DNA of 64,000 bases. Source: Azolla caroliniana (Eukaryota > Polypodiophyta). Under the pieces are notes generated by a model. It saw only the letters and a program-made list of their open reading frames with translations. It was not told the DNA's origin and did no database searches. The position numbers and the translations under genes are program-made. The DNA lies in assembly GCA_043228905.1 (NCBI GenBank), contig JBHGNT010000010.1, positions 19,344,001 to 19,408,000 of the forward strand, in the 5' to 3' direction. Below, in pieces: positions 10,950-24,248 of this stretch. Within the stretch, counting starts at the first letter, position 1; each line of letters begins with the position of its first letter.

Positions 10950-13900
10950 TTCCTAGCCCTATTTTAGTGGGAGATTTGATGATCCATGGAAGCAATTTAA
11001 TTATTCCAAAAATGATGTGTAAGTGTCGAGATCACATAAGCTAAAATAAAACAATTACTAAACTATGATTCAAAGAGATCACCGATTAAAACTAATACAC
11101 ATCATCAAACACATCACGTAAGTTGATAAATTTACCTCTTAGTTTTATCCTCAATTATCCTTGTCCCTTGACTTTACACATAAGTTCCTAACAATAACCC
11201 CAATGCACAATCACATGCACTTCTAACGTCCTCCATTCACATGATGCATTCCACTATCCAACACAAAGATATATTGTTGATTAGTCCATACTATTCCTTT
11301 CAAGAATGCAAACTCCACGATTTGTATTTTACTATTTTATGTTTCCTTGAATTCTTCGCCTTTTCCACATCTTCAAAAGCATTGTCGAATCTCCTCAAAG
11401 CATGTGATGCGCTACTGCCCTCAATTTTTATTTTGCTTCAAACCACATAGATTTGTGCAACGAATTAATTTGATCTTTTTAAAAGAATGTACGCCATTTT
11501 AAGAAGTATTGTCCTTGGTAGACTAAAATTAGGGTTTATCATCTAGGAAAGAAATATTATGCAATGATAAGAACATGACACTTTAGACTCTTATTTTCAC
11601 TCATTGCATATGGAAGAAACTTTTTTTTATCAATAAAATTCTTCTAGAAGACCATATTCTTGGAATGTGCATAAAATACATTCTCTTCTAAGTCAATTTA
11701 TGTGTTGTCCTAGGAAGAAATCCCAAATGATAACAATCTATAGCCTTTGCATTTAAAGCCAATGCAATTGGATATTGAAGTTTGAACAACTTGCAATATA
11801 TTATTTTAATCTCCTCCAAAACATATATATTTTCTAAGTGTTTGAACTTCATATTTGCCTTTTGTTGATATTATCAATATACATAACGTGAATGAAGAGA
11901 GATAAGATTGATTTCTACATTATTTTATAGTGCTTATCATTAAATGGAGACATACATAGATGTAAAAGAATGTGTGCAATCACATGAAGTAACCATGAAA
12001 TGGGTTTAACTTTCCGAGTTTATCATCACTTTGAACAATACTTTTCCAATATATTAGATTTGATCTATCAAACTGCACGTCTACGAGCTTTAAAAGCAAA
12101 GATTCATGGAACACTACACATTTTGAGGATAAACATTTATTTAATCACTCCTTAGGCATGTACATTGCTCACATAACTAGGGGGTGCTTTGTGTATGACA
12201 CTAAAGATCAATTGTGTATTGGAAATGCCCCTTTGATTAGCTTGGTATTTAGAATGTTTCTATTATGTCCCGATTGAGAATTGCATGGTGTAAAACTCAA
12301 TAATAATATCAACTCATGAGATATTCACTACTTAAAAGTATTCCAAATCATAAAGTCGTAAATTTTCTCCAACATACATTGAATGATGAGGCAACACAAA
12401 ACCCATAATGCTTGAATGATGATTTTGGGGTTGTAAACTCATTGCAATGCCCGATATAATGTTTTAGACTTTTTCTAAATATGTCACATTTTCAGAAGTG
12501 TGTTGTGTACCGTTCACTAATAACATTATACTTTTACTTAACACTTATTTTGTAACTACAAACATTAGCTATATAGTGTTGCTTATATTTGTTTGATTAT
12601 CACTCATGAATAAGGAGAGTTGTAGAGCTGACATTTATAGACACTAGGTAACTAAATGATAAGCACAACCTTTTATTTCCTATAATGATGTCCTTCATTT
12701 TGAAACATGCATTATTACTTGGAGCCCACCTACCCTTAACTTGGGATTCACTATGCATTGTAGTATGATGTGAGAGTGATTTTTCCTTATGGTAACATAA
12801 GTTTTGGAATGATCAGGAATCAAGATGTCCCCATTCTCCTTTCTAGGAACAAGTTCACATATAATACATAATGCAAGTATGCCATTTTTTAATTGAAAGA
12901 TGTCTTAGAATATAAATTCGTGAAGAATGAATGAGATAGAGATACGAGGTTCAATTCACTAAACTTGTCATGATGTTTTTATAAGATTTTTTGTCACATA
13001 TGTGGCTATATATACATTTTTGTGTGAATACTTGTAAATTTGAAGAGAACTTCATATTGCATTTCAAAATTGTGAATATTTTCCGCATAGACATTGACAA
13101 TGATAATTGGATGTGAGGTATTGCTCTTTAGCTCTCATTTTCATTATGTATAAATAGTTTGATGTGAAAACAAGATTGTGCATAGTGTGTTGAGTCTCTT
13201 GTGTGCATTGTGGATAAAAGAGGGAACCCTATTATTGTGTATTCAGAGTATTATATAAGAAAGTAAATCTCAAACCCAAAATTTATTCAATGTGGTCTTA
13301 GTTGTCAATGGTGTGGCCCATGACACTGGAATTGTGCCCATATTAGTAGACAAAGATAGATTTCCAAGAGTTTAGGTATTGCCTTACTATTTGGAGTATG
13401 TAATTGTGAAGGGTTGAGTAACTACTAGTGAAACGTTTTATGAGAATTTGAAGGACAAAGGGCAGCCTACCTTTGTATGGAAATTGATACATGCATGTGA
13501 GGATTAGTATAATTTTTAACAAATATGCATTGTTGTAATTATTTTAAGGAATGGACCTATGCATATCATCTATTTCAGAGTTAGAAAATGGCTGGGTTGG
13601 TAATGTTGATGTACAAGGGTTTTTGGTGTATCTGGTTGCAAGTAAATGTTGTGTATAGGTGTAAGGATGTTGTTAAGACTCACGAGTATATGAAAAGGGT
13701 GCTTTGTCAAAGGATCTACCTAGATTGGCATAAAGTTATTGTGGTTAGCTTGCATGGTGAGGGTTAGACTATTATTCAAGAGTGCAGATGTTTGAGTTGT
13801 GAAGTGGCTAGAGTAGGCCGAAGGAAATAACCCAAAGTCCACATGCAATGCAAGCTTTTGTTGTAATTTGAGGATACATGTGTGAATTCAAGACTAATGC

Positions 13901-14744
13901 ATGCACCTAAGATTTCTCCAAAGTCCTAAAGTTTGGCAATGGATGTGCCCAGAATTTCACAATCCATGTCAAGGCTCATGACGTTTGATGTATTCCCATA
14001 GCCATATTACTATGCATGAAATTCAGTTTGAATTGCTTATGCTACGTAGTAATACATAATGAATTTATTTCTCACCATGCGATTTGTTCAAATATTTGCA
14101 TAGATAAGCACTATGAAGGCTTTATTCAACGGTTGTTTTAAGAGCAAATTGTTGGAAAATGCAACAATAAAATCCTCACTTAAGAGTTGAATCCACCAGT
14201 GACCATCATAATGTTGTGAAGCACAAGATTTACCACTATGCATGCATCATATTTAATAAATAAGTGTTTTTTTTGAGAATTTAAATAGGGAAGCTCGTGT
14301 TTTTATAGTTAATCATGTAGAGACATTCGAAGTCTCTGATGTGCACTAGGATGTATTGTCTTGGGTGTCATTTCGATTTGATATTAGGGCTGTCAAATTT
14401 TCCTTGTGATGAGGTCATTTATGATGCTTGGCTCAATTAGATATGAGTAGCACCTAGATCGTTGGGTTCTCGAAAGAGTGTCCACATATGTGGACATTGA
14501 TGGGTCTTGAGAATGTGTAAAGCTTTTAAGTGGCAATTGTTGACATGAGGTGAAAGAACTCGAGGAGTAGTGTGGTGCAAAAGTTCTCTTGTTTAGATGT
14601 GAATGACTTCAAAAGAAATGGAGGATGGGCTACCTTATGAACCACACCTTGAAAGAAAGCAATGAGAATTAAGGATTACATATATACTTACGTGTGGGAA
14701 GACATGGCAAGAGAAATAAGGACAATTACCTTGTGTATCAAAAT

Positions 14745-15060
14745 ACCTAATCATATAAGGAGTAAAAATAAACTAAAACGCTTGTAATTCTAAAATGGTC
14801 AACCCTATAGGGAGTGATGATATCAACTAAAGCACTTATAATTTGTAAAGTGCTTAGTCCTATAAGAAGTGACATCAACTAAAGCACTTGCCATTTCTAA
14901 TATACTTGAAAAGGAGTAATATCAAACAAACCTACTTGCGATTTCTAAAATACCCGGTCTTATACGGAGTGATATCAACTAAACTAATTGGAGGTTGTAA
15001 AATTTTAGGTTGTATAAACAATGATTTAAACTAAGCCACATGCAATTTGTAAAGTACAGT
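14745..15060. repeat. Degenerate minisatellite, about six units of 47-60 bp
   Basis: Units share the skeleton 'CCTATAAGGAGTGATATCAACTAAA.CACTTG.AATT..TAAAAT.CTT'. Consecutive copies start near 14745, 14806, 14858, 14917, 14955 and 15008, and they diverge by substitutions and indels. No coding frame runs through the array. Confidence 0.8.
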
Positions 15061-16350
15061 GGAAAGTTAAGATATCAATTGTTGGTTGTTTTACTGAAAA
15101 TGTTTGATCTTAAATACATTAATACTTAACTTCCCTCAAATGAGGTTGAAGTTAATATTGTTTAAAAACGCAGACGAACCCCTTCATTGCAATGTCAAAT
15201 TTGTAATAATTCAATAATTAAAATGATTAATGATCTATTTATTGTGTTTAATTCAACTTTTATTGATTTTCAAATATGTGATTAGTTGCATGATATTTTT
15301 GTTACATCCATATTGTATCATTTGTGCTTTAAACTAAATTTATTGATTAGTTCCCTAAATATAACATTTAATTCATATCCATTGGCCTTATGCTTTAAGA
15401 AAACCACATTAAATTAGTACTTCAAGCTTACTTTTTGGCAAACCATATTTTAACTCTTATTTTGTGAATTTGGGCAATCCTTACATTTTTTACACTTGAC
15501 GAGATATTATTGATGATACCCCTTATGGAAGGTATATCTTTTGTATTACATCTAATTATCCTAATGCTATCCTTTGTATTACGATTTGCCCTTAGACTGT
15601 AAGATGTAAAACATGTATAGGAAAAATATAATCATGTGGCAAGACAAAGCAGCTATAGCAAAGCAAAAGATTGATAATGGATCATTGATGGACACCAAAG
15701 TGCAAATTTGATGGTTGCATTCTATCGAGAATATTTTATATGGTTTAAGCATCAATGTATAGTGAGATGGAGGTCAATGACAAGACTAAGATGTTTTACT
15801 TTGTGCATTTGATCCTCTAAAACACATGTTTTTTTTATTTAAGACGCATCACACATACAAAGTTTCACTTTGTGGTTGATCCATGGAAGAATACATAATA
15901 TTATTACTAGTACATTGGTTCATTGCATTTTGTCATGTGCCATTTAGAACTTGTATGCTTATTATTGAGCATCTTGAGAGTTTATTCTCTCCAATTTTAC
16001 TAACTTGAAAGTTTATGAGCACCAAACTCTAAATTAGGAAATTACTCGTTGGAGATAAATTATCGTATTAGACAATAGCTTCATTGCAATTCAAAATATG
16101 AAGCAACCTATCCAAAACCTTCAAAAATATCCTTTATAGTTGTAAAACAATGGGAACAAAAAAACTACATGTCCACAAGGCGATGGGAATGAAAGAATTT
16201 ACATGTCCACAAGGACGGTGCAGGTCAAGTCCTACATTGATACGCGCTTGAGGATCTTTGAAAGCTTATTCACACATTCCACTTGTGTACTCTCCCTTGT
16301 AAAGAGTGTGAATACTTATCTTTTGATTGTATTTAGGTTATATTTATTTA

Positions 16351-16455
16351 GACTTAAGTTATACCTCATTCACTAATTCTTGGAGACTTAAGTTCTACTT
16401 TGTTCACTATTTCTTGGAGACTTAAGTTCTAATTTGTTCCCTAGTTCTTGGAAAC
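16351..16455. repeat. 34-bp tandem repeat, about three copies
   Basis: GACTTAAGTT(A/C)TA..T..TTC.CTA.TTCTTGGA repeats at 16351, 16385 and 16419, with a partial fourth copy beginning near 16453. Confidence 0.88.
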
Positions 16456-17599
16456 ATTCGCTTTAGTTCTCAACTTTCACTTCATCCTTTGGTATCTTAG
16501 AGAGATTATATTCCAAGTTTCTCACTTTTACATTATTTTGGATGTTATGTATTTGTTGTCCGTATTTAGGCAATATTTCACAATATTAAGGTGTGCCTTA
16601 TGCATTCATGCTTAGACAAATAAAGAAGGCTAGATTTCTCATAAGTTGTGTCTACCTCCATTGATGTAGTGTGGATCAATACATCTCTTGATAATATCCT
16701 AATGGCCATTCTCAAGTCTAAGTTGTACTCTATACATTGGTGTTTAAAAGTTATTGTTGAGTTGATCATTACACTTGGGCAAACACTATTTAAGAGTTTT
16801 CTTGCTACTAAGGATCTTTAGGGACTATTCTCTCTTTTGTTCTCAATTCTAAAGAAAGTGGATATCATTCAAATCTTTACTACATTCAAATATCACCTAA
16901 GAGTGATGTAACTTGTCACACTATAATCCACGACAATAGAATAATGTTCACCCATAAGCATGCAGGCTCTTGATTTACATTAAACCAATCCCTCATATGG
17001 AAGGTCATTTGTAACTACATTGTGATGCTCATATTGATGCTTTCTGAATTCCCTCCAACTACACCTTTAAAATATTGTGTGGCAACATATATATACCAAA
17101 ACATGTTGGCACCATGCACTTACAACATAATTACCTCAGAATAATCAGACTCTTCCACAAAAACATAAACCTCTTTTGTCATAATCCTCACTTCAATCAT
17201 TCCTAGCATTTTCAAGTATCTAGAATAAGCACACAAGTGTGTGCATAAATGCTACCACAAATCTCAAATTCAAGGCCTCTTATAAATGTTTTTCTCTTTC
17301 CATAAATTGAATTATTTTCTTGTGGTGAAATTATGATGAGCTACAACATGCAAGCTTAATTGTTTACCATTGGGCAATCCTAAATTTCAAATTTAACAAC
17401 AGTGGCTACTCTCAGAACTCACAACAATCTGGTAATTATGCAATTACATGCCACAAACAAATATTCATGACAACAGTCATTACTGTAGATGACTTGGGGC
17501 TGGTTCCCCATACCATGGTTCATAGATGACATGCATGGTGTGAAAATACCACTATAGCTATAATAACTTAACAAAGCCAAAGTTACAAGAGTATCTTAC

Positions 17600-18334
17600 A
17601 TTCGCCCCAGAGTGAAAGCCTTGATGTATATCACTTGATAGCCATCTTTTATGAATAAGAAAAACAAAAATCTGATGTCATCTCTGGTTTACACTCTTGT
17701 ATCATTAATATTTCATCAACCAAAAGGTTACCTTCATCTAGACCGTCTATAATTCACCGGGGCCTTTCATTTGGGTTCTGGCAAGCGTTAATGGGGACAA
17801 ATATCGAATATAATAAAAGTGCATCGAGATTACATTAGGACTGCCCCTTTGCCAATACCTTGCCTTTGGATGAATACAATTTTTTACTTTTCGCAGCTTG
17901 TAAGAAGATTATTAATATTCATAAAGCAATCCTGGATGTTTTTAATAATTACTGTTCCCCATGTGCACTCTAAAATCAAATTTGAAGAGGAACGATATGC
18001 ATCAAGACCTCAAACCCCAATATATATGTATATATAAAATGTAAAAAAAATACAACAAACAGAATAGTCATGAAGATACACCCCAATGACCTTTCCATGG
18101 TTACTACCATTGACTACTTTTTGATACATCTCTCAATACTCTCCTTCACTCACCATCTTCTGGTAATTGTATATTTTTCAAAAACCCATACATTAATTTA
18201 CTCTTTCCACCTCTATGATGATATTAGACAAGCCGTAAGCAGAGTATCCGAATTTTATCAGATGACAAAAAACATGAGATGCCCATTTTTGGTTTTTGTT
18301 TGTTCTTTTTTCTACACATAACTGAATTAAACTA
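17600..18334 (-). other. Region downstream of the RAD52-like gene (probable 3' UTR and intergenic)
   Basis: No coding motif is visible beyond the TGA at 18335. The short frames at 17819-18321 have no recognisable domain. Part of this stretch is probably 3' UTR, but no polyadenylation site could be fixed. Confidence 0.4.
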
Positions 18335-21300
18335 TCATATAGATTCACTGTGATGAAGATATAGACCAAGTCCAAACCTCGCACATGCTCGAACAAAAGC
18401 CATGGCTTCTGCTTTCTGAGTGGGGTCTCCCATTTGTGATCCAGATGTAGTCATAGTTCCCGATGCTTCACGAAATACCTGTTTTAAACATCAAAAGATA
18501 ATGTGGAGTCAAAACAATAAATTCATTCTTGCACATATTATTTTACCGCATACATATGCCTATATTATTTTCATCACTTGCACTTTTCACGCAAAGAAAA
18601 ATAAAACGAATGAATGAAAAGAGCAATTTTCCAACATGAAAGAGTCCGAAAACATTATTTTCATCACAAACACATATACCCTACATAGAAAGAAATATTA
18701 TGAAACTGACAATTTGCTGACACGAAAGAATCAGAAATGCTTTTAAGTAATTATGCAATGGAAAGGTCAAGTTCACTTGTTACAACAACACTCCGGTGGC
18801 TTGCACCAAGTAAGCATGTAACTATTATGGTTTATAACTCAGATGGTGCATATTTACATCCCTCTTTCTCTCTCTCTAATTCTAGATCTCCATAGATTGC
18901 AATCGGTCTCCCATGGACATTAAAAAGATATTTATCTATCTATTCAGATTGGATAAGATAAATATCTTCTTGTGACTGTACCATTAATCATAAACCATGT
19001 AAACTAAGAAAATGCACCATCAGCATGCATCCTTTATAGAAACAGATTTCTACCGATTTTCAAACAAGAATAAAATAGCCGGTTTTTCCAGTCAAACTTT
19101 TAAACTGAGATTTTCTAGAAATAGAATTTTGGATGATTAGGTCTACCTTAAAAAGCACATAAACCATATACCAACTTTCATATAACATTGAAGAGGGCTG
19201 ATATATATATATATATCTTTTGTCTTTGACACAATAAGAGGCCTGATATGAGAAAGATGGGCCATTATAAGGGGAGAATAAACAAAAAGAAATAAAAACC
19301 AGTCCATATAAATGAGTAAAGAAGCTTAAAAATACAAGATATATGCATAATTATACATCCCCATTTGCTAGTTTATCCCTTTCTGGCAATGCATCTATCA
19401 ACAAAGGACTACGTGATACTTTTTATCAGAAGTTACTTTCGATGCATTTATCAATTAATTCTCTGCATGATACATTCAATGTAAAGCACATCATTCTTTC
19501 GATCTTCTCAACACTTGTATGTGTGTAAATTCAACCAGTGACAATTGAGTTACAATTTAATATATGCACATTCAAATGCTGAAATGTTGTCAGTAAGGAA
19601 GTGCATCGGTGCGTATTTTTAAAACAGTGAAGACAGTTGAGTAATACGTAGAAGTCAAAAAACAAATGGAATCACTATATATGCTTCCTCTTTTAATCAC
19701 TATATAAACACTTTGAGATGTAACATTGGAATCAACAAATACCCCTTATAAAAGAGCATACATAAACATACAAAAACAAACCTCTCCATCAGAACCTCTT
19801 ATTGTGACACGGTATATAACAGTGACAAAGTTCCCATCTGCAGAAAATGTGATATCTCGAACTTCACCACACCACCCTAAAACATTTAAACATAAATATA
19901 TGTATCATATACTAACATGTTTTATTCCAATATTAGAAATAAAACCAGAGGATAACCTGGAGCATAGAAACTGAGGAGTCTATTAGCTTGGTACCTGCAA
20001 AGAGGTAATACAAATCACAACATATTATTCTCATGCCACTTAAGCATGCTACATGCTCTTGATAGAAATAAATTAACTAATCATTACTAATAACTCAATA
20101 AATCAGAAGAGTAATGCCGTCAGATGCAACCAATGAAGTAATTACCTAATGTTTATAACTAGATGAAAATGTCACTTGAAAAGGACACATGCAACCAGAA
20201 AGAATATGTATCACTCATTTGACTCTCTATGGTTATATTATTGTAAATATCTAGAAGAGAGCATGGTTTCTCATAGATATTCAATCGTATTTTATGGATT
20301 AATCCACTGACACATCATAATGCTAGGCCTTCCATGGAGAAAAAGAGCAAGGAAAGAAAAGAATGTATAGAACCACAAAAAATAAGTACCACTCACTTGC
20401 CTCGCAGAAAGTTTATACAGTTATAACAAGGAAGCCCATTTTTCCAAGGCAAGTAGAGGTTAAAGGTTTCATTTCGTCAGTAAGGAAGAGGCTATCAACT
20501 GGGGCTTATCAGGACCTTGGAGCATCAGGAGTTAAGTGGAATCTCCAAAGAATCGATACTTATGAATGTTATGATAACGTATGTTGGCAAATTCAATTGA
20601 AAGCAGACGATGTGTTGGCTTGTTACTTGGTACATTCTCCCATGAATGGGTTTAGGAAGCTCTGCAAAACCCTATGCATATACAGACCCAATCAGGTCCT
20701 ATGATTCTAGCATTATTGTTATGCATTCATTTACCCCTGATCCAAAACAATACCTACTTTTATGGCTCAACTATCAGTTACGTTGCTGGGTCCTTCTGAT
20801 ATTTAGAAAAGGTAACCAAGACTGAATCTTCTGATATTGCTTGTGTTACGTACCTCATTGGAATAGGTCCTAATTTATAATACAGAATCATAGGAACAAA
20901 ATATAACGAAGACTGAATCTTCTGGTATTGTCTTTCATTGAAGCTTGTTTTGTAATGTTAGGTCCTAATCCACAATGTCACCCAAAATTTCTACGAGTTA
21001 TTGTGATATTGTGCTTGCAGTGGAACACTTCATTTTCTTTCCTCACACACAGATTGCATCCATTTTTCATTTTGTTTGCATAGAATACAGATGATGAGAA
21101 ATATATGCACATATACATATACATTACGTACACACACATTTCTTGTGATGCGTATATACATACATGCATATGGTAAAAGAAAGGCATATATATGTATACA
21201 AACATTACATACTCGCATGTATATCATAAGTACATACATACACAACGCATGCATATATTACGCACCTACATACATAAATTACATAAATGCATAACAAAAT

Positions 21301-22060
21301 ATATTACATATACTACGTTAAGTATATACATACATTCTTGGAGGATTCTGGCAGTTGGTGCAGCTATGCAGATATCTTCATGGTAAGATATTATTATCCA
21401 ACTACCCACTACAACAATCCGTTGGATTGCATCATTCAGCATCATGATGCAATAATATCACCCCTTAACTAGGTCATCTTTTGGAGTTTTCACAGCTTTG
21501 GTCTATATACATACGTTTATTCACACGTCCATACATATATTACATCATCACATACTTTATTTTAGTAATACTCATACTACTATTGGGAAATCTCAACGTA
21601 AGCTGAAAACCTTCAAAGATTGAAAGGAAGTGGACAAAATCATTAACGTGCTAAGAAACACTCAAGTTAAAGATTGTAAGTTTCATACATACCATGGAAT
21701 GTACTTTTGATTCTCGGTTCCTTCTTTGAGTACCTGATCTGGAACCTTCTTGTTGAGATCACGCAATATTTCAGCCAGAGGTCGGATAATGAAGGAAGAG
21801 CCTGAATTCACATCTGCAATATAGCTAGTATTAGAATTTGCTAGCAGCATCCTTCCACTTTCATCTGCATTTACTTTCATCTGTTTATCCAAATTAGGGT
21901 TATGATTAGTGTCCGGGTTCTGGTTAGCATTAGCGGAGAAAAGAGAAGCTCTTGGAGTAAGTGAAAATCTACTTATGGGGTATATGGGTGTACAAACAAA
22001 AGAATGGTGGGTTGTGGGAAAAGAAGAAGAAAAGCATGTAATGTGATGCAATGTCTCCAT
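18335..22060 (-). CDS. RAD52-2: Organellar RAD52-like DNA-binding protein, four exons
   Basis: I reconstructed four exons on the minus strand: 22060-21693, 19994-19957, 19876-19782 and 18478-18335 (stop TGA). All introns are GT-AG and phases match (368+38+95+144 = 645 nt, 214 aa). The N-terminal ~50 residues are rich in Ser, Thr and Pro and poor in acids, like a chloroplast or mitochondrial transit peptide. The conserved core follows: [19 protein letters not shown] (exon 1), [20 protein letters not shown] (exons 1-3), [15 protein letters not shown] (exon 3), and EASGTM...[21 protein letters not shown] (exon 4). This pattern is typical of plant RAD52/ODB proteins, which bind single-stranded DNA and promote annealing during organellar genome recombination. 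Chloroplast (RAD52-2) rather than mitochondrial (RAD52-1/ODB1) targeting is inference. Exon 2 is a 38-nt microexon between introns of 1698 and 80 nt. The third intron is 1303 nt. Confidence 0.93.
20940..21560. repeat. Cryptic ACAT/TATG simple-sequence tract in the first RAD52 intron
   Basis: Within the 1.7-kb first intron, 21090-21340 and 21500-21550 are dominated by ACATA/CATAC words. The frames through it on both strands are strings of Tyr, Ile, His, Thr and Cys, characteristic of low-complexity DNA and not of protein. Confidence 0.8.
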
Positions 22061-22435
22061 GCTTAGTCGTGAGGATGAGGTATGTGCAGTAGCAGGTATG
22101 CTTGTGAGTAGCAGTCGATAGAAATGGCTCAGACTATATTATTATTATGGTTAGACCTGTCAAGATTTTTGGAAGGGTCTCCCTGAAAAGCTCTGATTGA
22201 TGCAGTTTGAATGCCTTTCTCCATAGAAGAAGAAGAAGAAGAAGCTTAACAACAAAAAAGGTGTAAAAGATCAAATATCTCTACAACACACCATCACTGT
22301 GATGTACCTTTTTAATTTAGCTTTTCTTTGTTTTTGGATGGCTTTCTAACTATATGTACATACATATTCAAATGTTTCATTCAATAAATGGCCATGAGAA
22401 CACATGGGTCTTGCTCCAATAATCAATTGCTCACG

Positions 22436-22540
22436 CTCTCTCTCTCTCTCTCTCATGTATTCAATTTTGGCCTTAAGAAGACGTTAATATATCTTTCTTT
22501 CTTTTCTTTCTTTTCTCTCTCTCTCTCTCTCTCTATCTCT
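22436..22540. repeat. (TC)n microsatellites upstream of the RAD52-like gene
   Basis: TC runs at about 22436-22454 and 22515-22540 lie 375-480 bp upstream of the minus-strand start codon. An (AGA)n run lies at about 22228-22242. CT/GA tracts are common in plant promoters and leaders; a regulatory role here is only inference. Confidence 0.8.
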
Positions 22541-23777
22541 GTCTCGAAATGATGATGAACCATGATTCATCGTGCATAGAGATCTCACATTCACGTGTAG
22601 CATAGTGAGCCACCATGTTCACGTAATGAGGTCATAGTGGACCACCATGTTCGCGTAATGTCATAACTTGTGTTGACCCACCCCCCATTTCCAAACACAT
22701 TCGTAGGGCAAGCATTAGGCACATGATACATAAGTTTTCACAATCAAAGAGCTTTTGTCCATACGATGCATTGATTTCAATAGCAATGGATTTCAACCAT
22801 TGTTCGTGTATTTGCAGTAGGAAATTGTGAATGGGTCAAGCAAGGCCCGCAATTTTATGAATGGTCAATGTAAGGCCACAATAGTGATATGGCAGAGGTG
22901 CCTCCTCCTTAAGAGATTCTCCACCCAAGGACAAGGGATTGTGTGGTGTTCGAGAGTAAGGGTCACTTTATACATTGTGGTTATGAAGATCAAGTTTCCA
23001 CACTTAAGATATCTCAATCAAAGTATTCTTAAACTCATGCTTAGTTGAGAAAAAATTTCCACGTACCCAATCATTGTAGAGGAAACCATAATATGTCCAC
23101 TCTCAACAACCTTTGAGCATATATGCCTTTGGTGAATGGTGTGATCTCCGCCCTTTGGCAATTTGAAGGGTATGTATACCTTCGTAACATTTTCGCAAAC
23201 CTTTTCTCTTTAAAAGAAAAGGTTTGTACTTCCATTGTATGTATAAGAAGGCATAGAGCTCGTGCTTGAAGCACCATCTACTTTAAACCTTTTAGATTTA
23301 AGGATAAATGTACATACCCTTAAAACACAAAGAGAGTGGAGATTTTGATATTTAATTTAGCTTTTGGAGCACTCTTAATTGGATATGAACTAAATGTAAT
23401 GAGTAGGGGTAACCATATCATTGAATTCAATGATTCAAGAACATTGTTTGGATATTATTTTAAACCACATTATTAGATAACGAATCATTTACTTACTTTA
23501 CTTTTTGATGCCATTATAATCTCAAAATAGTTTTAAATGCAATCATCAAGGATGCTTACTTTCACGCTTACTTTAGAATAATGGCGAAAACAATATGTTA
23601 GCATTATGTTTTATCAGGGGTATGTGCAAGGGATTTTCTTGACAATAAGGCAATAGATTGCCCCTGAAACAAGAAGGTAGAAGGTAGGTTTGGGTGGGGA
23701 GGAAGGCAACTACCTTGGCTAGCAAGCTGGCATAACACATTGCTTTTTATAATTTACCTCTATCTGTACCATCATGT

Positions 23778-24024
23778 AACTACCAGAATACTCCCATGTT
23801 TCTCAATATGATGAAAACACATGTAATTGGTAATGTGTAGAGACAAGCAGTCTACAAGGGTATATTTGGATGACTTAGATCTCCCATTTGAGCTTGGTTC
23901 TATAACTTGTTGGGTATTTAATATCACAATACCCCTATGCTTCTCAAAATGATGAAAATACATGTAATTGGGTGATGTTTAGAGACAGGCAGTCTACAGG
24001 GGTATGTATACATATTTGGATAGT
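23778..24024. repeat. Direct repeat of about 100 bp just upstream of the first PPR gene
   Basis: Two copies (about 23778-23878 and 23926-24024) share ATGATGAAAA.ACATGTAATTGG, GAGACA(A/G)GCAGTCTACA(A/G)GGGTAT and ATATTTGGAT. The second copy ends about 115 bp before the PPR start codon, so it may lie in the promoter or leader. Confidence 0.8.
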
Positions 24025-24122
24025 TTTCCTTTTATTGACATTTTACCCCTCGAAATAGTCTCTGTTTTTCACAGTTCCTCGTGCTTCACGACGAAGGCTC
24101 TGTCGCAAGACGCATCCGAGCA

Positions 24123-24248
24123 ATGAAGGGAGAGAATCATGAACTTCCCTCAAACGCAGAAGCTTTCTCCTTATTTTCGTGCTGGAGCGAAACCAAGAGT
24201 AAGTTTGGTGCAGAAATTCGACCAGCTGAGCCTACAGGAGTCACTTGA
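24123..24248 (+). promoter_or_regulatory. Overlapping upstream ORF (41 codons) at the PPR start
   Basis: An ATG at 24123 opens a 41-codon frame that ends at TGA 24246-24248. It runs in a different frame and overlaps the PPR start codon at 24139 by more than 100 nt. If transcription starts upstream of it, ribosomes must leak past this ATG to make the PPR protein. If transcription starts after 24123 it is irrelevant. The peptide has no recognisable motif. Confidence 0.45.

Larger units (their letters stand above)
6530..17600. other. Long intergenic region without recognisable genes
   Basis: About 11 kb of AT-rich DNA with only short, motif-free open frames on both strands. The recognisable content is structural and is listed separately: an 84-bp tandem duplication, two inverted repeats (8619-8678 and 10873-10949) and two minisatellites (14745-15060 and 16351-16455). 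Heavily decayed transposons could be present but cannot be named by eye. Confidence 0.6.

Noticed and set aside
20363-20704. 113-codon plus-strand frame inside the first RAD52 intron
   Set aside because: No recognisable domain, lies antisense in an intron, and has ordinary intronic composition. It may be transposon debris but this cannot be supported.
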